Shown here piece after piece: positions 25,672 through 33,989 of a DNA stretch of 64,000 bases. The notes under the pieces were generated by a model that was not told the origin of the DNA, ran no database searches, and worked only from the letters and a program-made list of their open reading frames with translations. The translations under genes were made by a program, and so were the position numbers. The stretch is taken from NCBI RefSeq assembly GCF_001612765.1, contig NZ_BDBB01000020.1, positions 62,001 to 126,000 of the forward strand, read 5' to 3'. Source of the DNA: Nocardia arthritidis NBRC 100137. GTDB taxonomy: Bacteria; Actinomycetota; Actinomycetes; Mycobacteriales; Mycobacteriaceae. The stretch's first letter is position 1, and every line of letters starts with the position of its first letter.

Positions 25672-26637
25672 ATGGTCGATACCAGTGTCCGGCTTTTGCG
25701 ACTGCTCGGTTTGCTGCAGACCCGGCGTTGCTGGACCGGAGCCGAGTTGGCTACTCGTCTGGGCGTGAACACCCGCACGATCCGCGTCGATATCGCCCGG
25801 CTGCGTCGGCTGGACTATGAGATCGACGCCGCGCCCGGTGTGGCCGGCGGGTATCGACTCCGTGCCGGCGCCACGCTGCCGCCCCTTCAATTCGAGGACG
25901 AGGAGGCCGTGGCAGTCGCGGTGGCTCTACGCACCGCGGCGCGCGCGGGCGTGGTCGGTATCGGTGACGCCGCCGCCCGGGCGGCCGCCAAACTAGAACA
26001 ACTGCTCCCGCCTCGGCTGCGTCACCGTCTGCACACGGTGCATTCGGCAACCGAACCAGTTCCCGATGGCGGAAACATGTTGGACGCCAGCGTGTTTCGT
26101 GCTATAGCCACGGCGATCGAGCGCACCGAGATACTCCGATTCGACTACTGCGATCGCCACGCGACGACCAGTTGTCGTCGAGTCGAACCACACCGGATGG
26201 TGCACAGCAGCGGGCGCTGGTACCTCGTCGGCTACGATCTCGATCGCCACGACTGGCGCAGCTATCGCGTCGATCGGATCGACCCGAAGACACCGACCGG
26301 GCCCGGCTTCACGATGAGAGAACTTCCCGGACCGGATCTGGCGACCTTCGTGACCCGCGGGCGGATGGCAGCACTGTGGAACTACACCGCACGAGTCACA
26401 GTTCACGCGCCCGCCGACATCGTCGCAGCCCGCATCCCCACCGGCATCTGGACCGTCGAACCGATCGATGCACACACCAGCGCGCTGGACGCCGGAGCTC
26501 GAAGTCCCCATCTGCTCGCGGCCTACCTCGCCGCAATGGACCTCGACTTCCACCTCGACACCGAGCAAGCACCGGAGCTTGCGGCCGCCGTCACCAGAAT
26601 CGCCGCCCGCTACACAACAGCCACGCGCGAGACTTGA
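25672..26637 (+). CDS. WYL domain transcriptional regulator (YafY type)
   Basis: A 321-residue regulator. It has an N-terminal HTH_11 winged helix (LLGLLQTRRCWTGAELA, VNTRTIRVDIARLRRL), a middle WYL domain with the signature HSSGRWYLVGYD and WRSYRVDRI, and a C-terminal WCX extension. WYL domains sense small ligands or nucleic acids and switch DNA binding. It faces the SDR/MFS genes across a 9-bp inverted repeat and most likely represses them. Confidence 0.93.
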   Translation: MVDTSVRLLRLLGLLQTRRCWTGAELATRLGVNTRTIRVDIARLRRLDYEIDAAPGVAGGYRLRAGATLPPLQFEDEEAVAVAVALRTAARAGVVGIGDAAARAAAKLEQLLPPRLRHRLHTVHSATEPVPDGGNMLDASVFRAIATAIERTEILRFDYCDRHATTSCRRVEPHRMVHSSGRWYLVGYDLDRHDWRSYRVDRIDPKTPTGPGFTMRELPGPDLATFVTRGRMAALWNYTARVTVHAPADIVAARIPTGIWTVEPIDAHTSALDAGARSPHLLAAYLAAMDLDFHLDTEQAPELAAAVTRIAARYTTATRET

Positions 26638-26869
26638 GAGACCGTTCGCGACCCGCTCACCAATGTCCATCCGCACGAGCGGACTGTCGGACCTCGGCCT
26701 CAGCATGCTGTTACCTGGGGCGTGTTCCCGCTCCTGTTCATCCAACAGATCGTCCCGCGTCCGAGGCCGAACTCGCCCTCGACCTGAGCGATGCGGCCGA
26801 TGGCAGCCACCTCCCAATGGTTCTGTGGGGGCTGAAGGGGACCATCGACGACGGCGGCGACTTCCCTCT

Positions 26870-27850
26870 TCAGGACTGCGGGTCGCGCGTGGGAACAGCA
26901 CCGCCTTCGGTGAGCAGTGGTCGCGGATCGGCATGCTCGCGATCGTCCTCGCCCGCTCGGCCGTTCACCTGTGCGCGCGGGACCGGCAGTGCGCTGATGA
27001 AGGCGCGCAGATGCCCATCGACGTCGGCTGGTTTGACAATCGAGCTGAGGTGACCGGCTTCGGCCACGATCACCAGTTCAGCACCGGGTATCCGGGCGGC
27101 GGCGCGCACCTTGTGTCGCAACGGGATCATGCGGTCTTCGGCCCCCGCGATGACTAGGACCCGTGCGCGCCCGAGAGCCGACGAACCAGCGCTGTGGTCA
27201 CAGGTCGCGACATCGGCCAGCAAGGACAGCAACGTCATGGTTCGCAGGGAAGCGATCAGCCTGCGGGCCCGATGGAGCGAGACGAACGGCGTGCACCTGC
27301 TCGGCGCAGCCCGACGTCCGGCGAGTTCGGGGTGTCGGCGTTCGCTGGTGTCGGTGAGCAGGCGACGCAACGGAGGTATCGCCCACCACAGCATGCGCAC
27401 CACCGGACCGACGGCGAAATCAGGTAGACGCAAGGCAATTGCACCCCACCTTCGGGGAACACAGTCCAGGAGTGCGACCCCGGCCACCAGGCGGCCGAAC
27501 AACTCCGGACGCTGTTCGGCCAAGGCGGACACCGCCATCCCTCCGAGTGAGTGCGCGATGATCACTACCGGACGCTCGGATGCGATAGCGTCGATGACCG
27601 TTCCGATGTCACGCCCTAGCTGCGCGACCGTGGCCCGGCCGGTCGCCGGTTCGTCGGAGCGGCCGTGCCCACGGTGGTCGAACAGCACCATGCGGCCCAG
27701 GTCGGTGAGAGTCGCGCGCTGATGGCCCCAATAGATCAAGCCGGTATTGATACCGTTGACGAAGAGGAGGGTGTGCGGACCGGTCGGGTCTCCGTCGAGT
27801 TCGACATGCAGCCCGACGCCGTCCTCGGTGATGATCCGCATCTCATCCAT
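26870..27850 (-). CDS. Alpha/beta hydrolase
   Basis: A 326-residue hydrolase with the oxyanion strand LLFVNGINTGLIYWG, HRGHGRSDEP, the nucleophile elbow AHSLGGMAV, the acid GAEDRMIP and the histidine AEAGHLSS. Residues ~135-215 form a long cap rich in Arg/Leu with LWWAIPPLRRLL that could contact membranes. The last ~30 residues are a charged tail of no known use. Esterase, lipase or epoxide-hydrolase activity on a lipophilic substrate is likely. The ATG start follows directly on the divergent glycosyltransferase promoter region. Confidence 0.88.
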   Translation of the reverse strand: MDEMRIITEDGVGLHVELDGDPTGPHTLLFVNGINTGLIYWGHQRATLTDLGRMVLFDHRGHGRSDEPATGRATVAQLGRDIGTVIDAIASERPVVIIAHSLGGMAVSALAEQRPELFGRLVAGVALLDCVPRRWGAIALRLPDFAVGPVVRMLWWAIPPLRRLLTDTSERRHPELAGRRAAPSRCTPFVSLHRARRLIASLRTMTLLSLLADVATCDHSAGSSALGRARVLVIAGAEDRMIPLRHKVRAAARIPGAELVIVAEAGHLSSIVKPADVDGHLRAFISALPVPRAQVNGRAGEDDREHADPRPLLTEGGAVPTRDPQS

Positions 27851-27936
27851 GCCGAGGATTATGCGTCTAGTTCCGACATTGCTTGCACGCCAGAACTATT
27901 CTTCCGAAGGTTGTTGACATCCAGGGGGAACTTACT

Positions 27937-29043
27937 GTGGCGCAGGGGCCGTCGTTGATAGTGCATCTGACCGATGTTTTCGCGCCCCGCGTCGGGGGCA
28001 TCGAGGTGCTGGTCGAGTCCCTGGCTCGCGCACAGGCCGCTGTCGGCGAAGAAGTTCACGTCATCACCGCGACCGTCGGCGGCAGCGACTCGGATCTGCC
28101 GTTCCGCGTCCACCGGCCACGCCGAATGACCGACGTGCGCGGCATACTTCGGCGACTGCGGCCCAGTGTCGTGCACATACACGTGAGTGTGGCGTCACCG
28201 CTGGCGCTGTACTCCGCGCATCACGCGCTTCGGTTGTGTATTCCGCTCGTCATCACGGTGCACAGCATGTGGGATCCCCCGGTCAGGGCCTGCTACGGCG
28301 TGATCGGGCGGCTGGCGGGCTGGCACGACAGCATGGTGTTCACGGCGGTGAGTACAGTCGTCGCCGACCAGGTCGGGCGCGCGTTGTCCAGTACCCCCGT
28401 TGTAGTGCCCAACGCGGTGGCAACTGATATGTGGAGGGCGCCGTCCGCGAGTGGCACCGATCTGCATGTCGTTTCGGTGGGCAGGCTGGTCACGCGCAGG
28501 CAACCGATGAAGCTGCTCGAGGTGCTGCGGCTGGCGCAGGGCCGGCTGGCCGGTGAGGTGCGCGTGCGCGCCACGATCGTCGGCTCGGGCCCGCGTCGCG
28601 GTGCGATGCTCCGCTATCTGCGCAGGCATGACATGGCCGAGTGGGTGCATTTGGTGGGTCCGCAGGATCATCGGGCCGTGCGCGAGATCTTGGCGTCGGC
28701 GGACGTGTACCTGAATGTCACACGTCGCGAGGCCTTCGGGTTGGCAACCTTGGAGGCTCGAACGGCCGGTGTTCCAGTAATCGCACGATCCGGCACCGGT
28801 GTCGCGGATTTCGTCGAGGACGGTCGCGAGGGTTTGCTGGGCCGCTCTACCGAGGACCTCGTCACCGCACTGGTATCGTTGGGCCGGCGGCGGACGTTGC
28901 GGGAACGAATCAGCGCCCATAATCGAGCCGTACCCCCCGCCGAATTCAGTTGGCCTGTCGTATTGGATCGGCTGCGTACCTGCTACGACGATGCCGCACG
29001 GCGCGTCGCGGCAGCGGCCCAGGGGGGTGACACGCTCGGATGA
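27937..29043 (+). CDS. Glycosyltransferase family 4
   Basis: A 368-residue GT-B glycosyltransferase. The acceptor domain opens with LIVHLTDVFAPRVGGIEVL, with HAL-type helices and VITVHS near residue 105. The donor domain has LHVVSVGRLV, RATIVGSGPRRG and the GT4 signature EAFGLATLEARTAGVPVIA, whose glutamate binds the sugar nucleotide. A GTG start at 27937 is chosen from the AGGGGGAA eight bases upstream. It is coupled to the next gene by a four-base overlap and faces a PlsC / PIG-L / CocE-like operon, suggesting assembly of an envelope glycolipid; the acceptor is not known. Confidence 0.9.
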   Translation: MAQGPSLIVHLTDVFAPRVGGIEVLVESLARAQAAVGEEVHVITATVGGSDSDLPFRVHRPRRMTDVRGILRRLRPSVVHIHVSVASPLALYSAHHALRLCIPLVITVHSMWDPPVRACYGVIGRLAGWHDSMVFTAVSTVVADQVGRALSSTPVVVPNAVATDMWRAPSASGTDLHVVSVGRLVTRRQPMKLLEVLRLAQGRLAGEVRVRATIVGSGPRRGAMLRYLRRHDMAEWVHLVGPQDHRAVREILASADVYLNVTRREAFGLATLEARTAGVPVIARSGTGVADFVEDGREGLLGRSTEDLVTALVSLGRRRTLRERISAHNRAVPPAEFSWPVVLDRLRTCYDDAARRVAAAAQGGDTLG

Positions 29044-29954
29044 TCTCGCCAGCACATGCCGCCCGCATCGGGTGGAGCAACGTCGAACATTTCCGAAAAC
29101 GGTTCGTCAACACGACGATCAGCGGTTTCGCGCATGACCTCTCGCGGGCCGTACGGCTGTTGCACCGCGATCCGCCGACGCGCACTGTGCCTGCCCGCGC
29201 CGAGCGCGTGATCATCACGTTGTCGACTGTGCCGCACCGTGTGCAGTACCTGGGTCCGGTGCTGCGCAGCCTGCTCGACCAGACCGAACCCGCCGATCAA
29301 GTGGTACTTGCCTGGCCGCGGCACTCGCTACGCACGGGTGAGGCCTACCCGCAACCGCCGGCACTGCCATCGGGTGTGGAGGTGCTGCGGTGTACGGATC
29401 TGGGCCCAGCGACAAAACTGCTGCCCACGCTGCTGGCCGAGCCGGACGCCGTTATCGTGGTAGTCGACGATGACGCGATCTATCCGGACACGTTCGTCGC
29501 GGATCTGCTCGCGGCGCATCGTGTGGAGCCGAAAGCCGCTGTGGGAGTGCGGGGATCGTGTGTGCGGTTCGACCGCGACCCACGCTACTTCGGACACGTA
29601 TACGGAACCGCGGTGTCGGAGGCCACCCCAGCCGATGTGCTGATGGGTATGTGGGGATATCTGATCCCGCCCCGAGCGCTGGACGACGATGTCCACGACT
29701 TCGACGGCTGGCCGCCGGAAATGCGATGGCAGGACGACGTGTGGATCTCCGGGCATCTGGCGCGCCGGGGTGTGCGGCGGTTGGTGATACCAGTTCGCGG
29801 GGTGCCGATCGAGGCGGCGGGCGCGTTCGTAGGCGCGCTGCACCACACCGTGAACAGGTCCGGCCGTAACGAGGCCGTCGCCCTCAGCATGTTCCGCGAC
29901 CGGTGGGGGCCGTCGGCAGAATCACCGACGAAGGACCGCTCGGGTCGCGAATGA
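29040..29954 (+). CDS. Glycosyltransferase-like protein (GT-A fold)
   Basis: A 304-residue protein. Its core has the nucleotide-binding strand VIITLSTVPHRVQYL, then AVIVVVDDDAIYPDTF with a DxD metal-binding triad, and MRWQDDVWISGHLARRGV, which resembles the [ED]D catalytic helix of GT-A enzymes. The N-terminal ~50 residues are a basic helical lead without a signal peptide. It is not a standard GT2 protein, and it fits a little-known glycosyltransferase-like family. The start overlaps the GT4 stop (ATGA). Its last 71 bases overlap the convergent hydrolase gene. Confidence 0.75.
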   Translation: MISPAHAARIGWSNVEHFRKRFVNTTISGFAHDLSRAVRLLHRDPPTRTVPARAERVIITLSTVPHRVQYLGPVLRSLLDQTEPADQVVLAWPRHSLRTGEAYPQPPALPSGVEVLRCTDLGPATKLLPTLLAEPDAVIVVVDDDAIYPDTFVADLLAAHRVEPKAAVGVRGSCVRFDRDPRYFGHVYGTAVSEATPADVLMGMWGYLIPPRALDDDVHDFDGWPPEMRWQDDVWISGHLARRGVRRLVIPVRGVPIEAAGAFVGALHHTVNRSGRNEAVALSMFRDRWGPSAESPTKDRSGRE

Positions 29955-31413
29955 GCTCGTAAGCGGCCGGATCCGGCTGCCTCATATAGCGCGGAACTGC
30001 TGCTCCGCACACCTGCACGCGCAGTTGATGTCCGGTGGCGAACCGGTGCGCGATCGGCCACAACTCGACCCGGATGTCGTTCTCATCGGTGTGTGGCTCG
30101 ACCCGCCGAACGCCTTCGCAGATGTTGAAAGATCGCCCATTGGGATGAACGTCGCACACGCGCACGACGACATCGCAAACACCACGCCCGCGCTGCGGGT
30201 GTGCGGTGGCTATGCGCAACCGAAGCTCGGCGACCACCGTTCCGATGATCTCGAGCGGTGCGCCGAGCGGGTCGCTGGTGTAGATCAGCAGGTCGGTCCG
30301 ACTTTCGATCTGCCGACAGTCCTGTGGCCGCGAGAACCCGACGATCACGGGACCACGGGGAGCAGGCGTGGGATCCGCAGGGTCGTATCGGAAATGATCG
30401 CTTCCCGCCTGCTCAGCAGACATACGCGACAGCCGTCCGCACTCACGCAAGTGCCATCGCACGGGACTGGTTCCGGGTGGAGGCCAGGAAGCGTATTCGC
30501 GCCAGCGCCGGACCCCGGTGACGAACAGGCGAACGGGCCTGGGGGACGGATGATTCTCACCTCCACGCAGGTGGGTGCGAAACCACTGGCGGGCCTCACG
30601 ATTCGCGACGACGAACTGGCGGAGGCTGTAATGCCCCCATGGTCCGATGGTGAGTCGCGGCGCACCACCAGCCGCACTCAATGCGGCATAGTCGCGGACG
30701 AGGCCCGGCAGGAAGATGTCGTACCAGCCGCCGACCAGATGCACCGGGGTTCCGGCGCACGCCGCGGGTGCGCGACCGTGGTCGAGAAGCTCCCGCAACG
30801 GGCTGCCCGCCCCGATGTCGGCGATCACGGCTTGATAGAAGGAGACCGTACGACCACCGGTCAGCACATCCAACTCCGCGGCCGGGCGGCCCGACGCGAT
30901 CGCCCGGCGCGCCCGACGGGGCGCCCGCAGCGCGGTGCTGAAGCTGTGATTCGAACACCAGATCAGCACGGACTCCAGCGCAGTCGAACCGCCGGTGAAG
31001 ATCGTGTCGGCCACCGATGAGGACGCGACATGAACCGAAATAGCACGCAATTCAGGAATATCGGCCGCAATGGCCCAGTGCGCGAACCCTATCGCGCTCA
31101 TTCCATGCAACGCCAACCGTCCGTCGAACCACACCTGACCTCGAAGCCACTCGATCGTCGCCAACCCGTCGGCACGCTCGGTGCTCAGCGGTAACACATC
31201 CTCGGCCGAGCGGCCGCCCTGCACCACCACCTGAAATCCTGCGCGCGCGAAATACAATCCATAGATGACGCCGAGCGGTCGACGTCCCATAGGGGATCGC
31301 ACCAGGATGGTCGGTCCGGGTGCACCCGACGCACGGTAGTACCGGTCGGCGAGCAGGCGTTCACCATCCGGCATCGCAACGGGCAGGTCTCTCTCTACGC
31401 GGAGGTCAAACAT
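29884..31413 (-). CDS. CocE/NonD family alpha/beta hydrolase (X-Pro dipeptidyl-peptidase S15-like)
   Basis: A 509-residue serine hydrolase of the S15/CocE family. It begins MFDLRVERDLPVAMPDG, has GPTILVRSPMGRRP and the nucleophile in LALHGMSAIGFAHW (a variant of GxSxxG), the acid in VGGWYDIFLPG and the histidine in GPWGHYSLRQ, then the C-terminal jelly-roll domain. Relatives cleave acyl esters, amides or act as acyltransferases. Start at ATG 31413 overlaps the PIG-L stop by eight bases. Placed last in an operon with an acyltransferase and a deacetylase, it may remove or transfer an acyl group on the same glycolipid (inference). Confidence 0.85.
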   Translation of the reverse strand: MFDLRVERDLPVAMPDGERLLADRYYRASGAPGPTILVRSPMGRRPLGVIYGLYFARAGFQVVVQGGRSAEDVLPLSTERADGLATIEWLRGQVWFDGRLALHGMSAIGFAHWAIAADIPELRAISVHVASSSVADTIFTGGSTALESVLIWCSNHSFSTALRAPRRARRAIASGRPAAELDVLTGGRTVSFYQAVIADIGAGSPLRELLDHGRAPAACAGTPVHLVGGWYDIFLPGLVRDYAALSAAGGAPRLTIGPWGHYSLRQFVVANREARQWFRTHLRGGENHPSPRPVRLFVTGVRRWREYASWPPPGTSPVRWHLRECGRLSRMSAEQAGSDHFRYDPADPTPAPRGPVIVGFSRPQDCRQIESRTDLLIYTSDPLGAPLEIIGTVVAELRLRIATAHPQRGRGVCDVVVRVCDVHPNGRSFNICEGVRRVEPHTDENDIRVELWPIAHRFATGHQLRVQVCGAAVPRYMRQPDPAAYELIRDPSGPSSVILPTAPTGRGTC

Positions 31414-32191
31414 CGTGCTGGACAAACCATTCCGTGCCGCAGATCCGTCGAAACAGCGGCATCGGTAGCCGCCGCAACAAGCGCAGGGTGCGGACGCCGT
31501 CACCGCCACCCGACTGGCTGGCATGGGCCATCATGCTGGCGCGCTTGACGCTCGCATGGCGTCGCACGTCGACCCGGTGGGTGATGTCCGAGCTGGGGAC
31601 AAAGCTCGTGCTGAACCGGTCCATCGCTACCCCCGCGGGCAACAGTCCGACAGCGTGTACCAAGCGCAATACCCTCAGTAACTGATCGCGATCGACTGTC
31701 GCCTCCAGCAACAACGGTGTGGCGGCCCGCCGCGCGGCCGCCGCGACCACCCGATGAACCTGCACGTGATCGGGGTGTCCGTAACCTCCGGATGCGTCAT
31801 AGGAAGTGACCACCCCGGCCCGCTCCTCGATCAAGAGTGCGGCAAGCCGCTCGGCCGCCTGGGCGACAGGTACGCCGCAGAAGCCCCCTGGCACGTGACC
31901 GTCGAGTCCGGAATCGGCGTACCCGAGGAATTCCACCCGGTCGCATCCAAGGACTGCGGCTGATGCCAGTGCCTCCCCCTCGCGACGCGCTGCGAGCTGC
32001 GGACCTGGTGGCGAATCCGCAAGTCCCGCAGCGCCATCGGTCGCGAACACGACGACCGTGCGCCGTCCGGCCTCGCTGACCCTGCGCATCGTTCCCGCCG
32101 TCAACAGTGATTCGTCGTCGGGATGCGCGTGCACGAAGACCCACGGCGCATCCGGCGCGCCGAGCCACTCGACGGGGGTTTGGGATGTCAC
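31406..32191 (-). CDS. PIG-L family deacetylase
   Basis: A 261-residue zinc hydrolase of the LmbE/PIG-L family (GlcNAc-PI, GlcNAc-Ins and similar N-deacetylases). The metal motif is HAHPDDESLL with His23, Asp25/26 and Glu27, and the third ligand is in YGHPDHVQVHRV. It removes an N-acetyl group from an aminosugar conjugate in the cytoplasm. The GTG start overlaps the acyltransferase stop by four bases. Mycothiol MshB belongs to the family, but the neighbours here are not mycothiol genes, so an aminosugar lipid is the better guess. Confidence 0.9.
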   Translation of the reverse strand: MTSQTPVEWLGAPDAPWVFVHAHPDDESLLTAGTMRRVSEAGRRTVVVFATDGAAGLADSPPGPQLAARREGEALASAAVLGCDRVEFLGYADSGLDGHVPGGFCGVPVAQAAERLAALLIEERAGVVTSYDASGGYGHPDHVQVHRVVAAAARRAATPLLLEATVDRDQLLRVLRLVHAVGLLPAGVAMDRFSTSFVPSSDITHRVDVRRHASVKRASMMAHASQSGGGDGVRTLRLLRRLPMPLFRRICGTEWFVQHDV

Positions 32192-32934
32192 GCTTCGCGC
32201 CGATCCCGTGCGTCATTCTCCGCGGCGTCCAGGGCCACAGCCTCGGCAGGGGTGGGTGCGGACCCGCCGAGATGACGGGGTTGCCACCACTGTCCCGTCC
32301 CGGACTCGGGGTATTCCCGCTGTGCCCGGTCCAAAAGTTCCTTCATACGGTCACGCAACTGGATGGTGACGTAGGCCGGGTCGTCGTCAGTCGCGGGGAA
32401 CATCGGCTCACCCACGATCACCGTGAGCGGCAGACCCCGCTGATCGAGTTCGCGGTGGTGCGTGGTCCACAGCCGCTGCGTGCCCCATACAGCCACCGGT
32501 ACCAGCGGCACACCGCATCCCGCCGCCAACCGTGCTGCTCCCGTCCGCAACCGCTGGACGGTGAACGATCGTGCGATCGTCGCTTCCGGAAACACCCCGA
32601 TGAGCTCCCCTGCGTCGAGCGCGGCGGTCGCGGCGCGGTATGCCTCGCGATCACCGCCGGAGCCCACTGCGATGTGCCGCATACTGCGCATCGCAGCGCC
32701 ATATACACGATGGTCGAAATGCTCCCGCGTCGACAGGAACCTGGCCACCCGGCCCATCTTGTCCGCAGCAAGCGCGATAGCGAAGGGGTCCAAATACGAC
32801 ACGTGATTGCTGGCCACCACCGCACCTCCGACACGGGGCAGGTGTGATTCATCGACTATCCGAGTCCGCAGGCGCAATACGCGCTGACCGGCCTTCACCA
32901 TGAAAACCGCAACAGGATAAACGATTCCATTCAC
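32188..32934 (-). CDS. 1-acyl-glycerol-3-phosphate acyltransferase-like (PlsC) protein
   Basis: A 248-residue acyltransferase. The catalytic H-x4-D motif is NHVSYLDP (His44/Asp49), and the acceptor motif FPEATI at 115-120 replaces the usual FPEG. A short hydrophobic N-terminus (IVYPVAVFMV) can anchor it to the membrane. It would move a fatty acyl chain from acyl-CoA or acyl carrier protein to a hydroxyl group of a lipid intermediate. It is first in the leftward operon with the PIG-L deacetylase and CocE-like hydrolase. The C-terminal ~25 residues are a charged tail. Confidence 0.9.
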   Translation of the reverse strand: MNGIVYPVAVFMVKAGQRVLRLRTRIVDESHLPRVGGAVVASNHVSYLDPFAIALAADKMGRVARFLSTREHFDHRVYGAAMRSMRHIAVGSGGDREAYRAATAALDAGELIGVFPEATIARSFTVQRLRTGAARLAAGCGVPLVPVAVWGTQRLWTTHHRELDQRGLPLTVIVGEPMFPATDDDPAYVTIQLRDRMKELLDRAQREYPESGTGQWWQPRHLGGSAPTPAEAVALDAAENDARDRREA

Positions 32935-33291
32935 AATCCGAATTTATCCGCTACGGATCGGCACCCAGCGTTCCGGGGTCATGCGATCGATGCTGCTGAC
33001 CGGCTATCACCCTACGGACCGGCTCGACCTGCGGCGTCGGGTTGGCTCGCTGGCGGCGGTCTCCATCGGTAGCTTTGGGCGTCAGGCCGGGCGGTCGGCG
33101 AAGGTGATCGCGACGGCGTTGACCGCGGGTTTCCAGCGCCAAAACATCGTGCCTGATCAGCGCCGTTGTTCTGGTCCAACATCAACCCCTACGGTCGGTT
33201 CCGGCTCGATATGATCACCCGCCTGGACCGGTCCCGGGAACGAGTCGTGGGGTAGCTGGGCAGCGGGTGATCGACTCGGTGATCCGCCGGC
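32935..33291. other. Gap with decayed sequence
   Basis: About 350 bases with no intact gene. Just before the monooxygenase fragment the sequence reads stretches such as FWSNINPYGRFRLDM and, in shifted frames, weak matches to the same flavoprotein family, with in-frame stops. It looks like degraded coding DNA. Confidence 0.4.
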
Positions 33292-33612
33292 TACTGCGCC
33301 TCTCCGCTGTCGGGGCAGGGCGCGGACCTGTCGCTGGTCGGCGCCTACACTCTCGCCGGTGAACTGGCCACTGCCGCAGGCGATGACACCATCGCTTTTG
33401 CTGCTTACGAGCAGCGGATGCGGCCCATGGTGGCGGCCTGTCAGAAGTTCGCCGAAGGCACCGGCGCCTGGTACGCCCCCGCCAATAGGGCCATGATCGG
33501 CTTCCGCAACCTCAATGTGCGCCTGCTGCCCTACCTGCCCTGGCGCGGACTCATCGGCGGCGCGCCGCAGAAGGTGGCGCGCACCATCGCGGCCGAGGAC
33601 TACGCCGCCTGA
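33292..33612 (+). pseudogene. C-terminal fragment of an FAD-binding monooxygenase
   Basis: An open frame of 106 codons begins abruptly with YCASPLSGQGADLSLVGAY, the end of the GD motif region of PHBH-like monooxygenases, and runs through ELATAAGDDTIAFAAYEQRM to a normal stop. The cofactor-binding half is missing; the frame immediately upstream (GDPPA) is shifted by one base relative to it. There is no start codon or ribosome site. It is a relic, unrelated to the intact monooxygenase at 20990 in any obvious way. Confidence 0.7.
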
Positions 33613-33989
33613 CCGTGCGTCCCCGAACGTGCGACTGCGCTGCGTTTCCGGCCACAGCTGTCCGCGTCTCACGCGTCACTTTCAACTCCGGCCTGTTCGA
33701 CGTCGTCGCTGCGGACACACCCGAGGTCCGGAGTGATCGACACGGCCGTCGGCTACTCATCATCTGACGCCGAGGAAGGCGGGTTTCGGTTCAGTAGTGT
33801 GCCGGGAAGGTTACGCAATCGCACGGCAACCCATCAGGCGCGACTGCCTCGCACCCGATGGGTTGCCCGCCAGTACCGGCGTCATGAGCCACGTTCACCA
33901 GCATTCGATGCCCGGCAGTTCGCCGGCGATGCTCAGCGACCCAGCGATCTCGGATTGGACTTGCCTGGGGGAGTGACCGAAAACGGGCC
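33613..33989. other. Gap with no supported gene
   Basis: About 380 bases between the monooxygenase relic and the end of the helicase gene. Frames here are antisense-type, and no RNA gene or strong terminator hairpin was recognised. Confidence 0.35.

Noticed and set aside
33157..33672. Minus-strand frame opposite the monooxygenase relic
   Set aside because: No motif; the plus strand reads a recognisable flavoprotein end.
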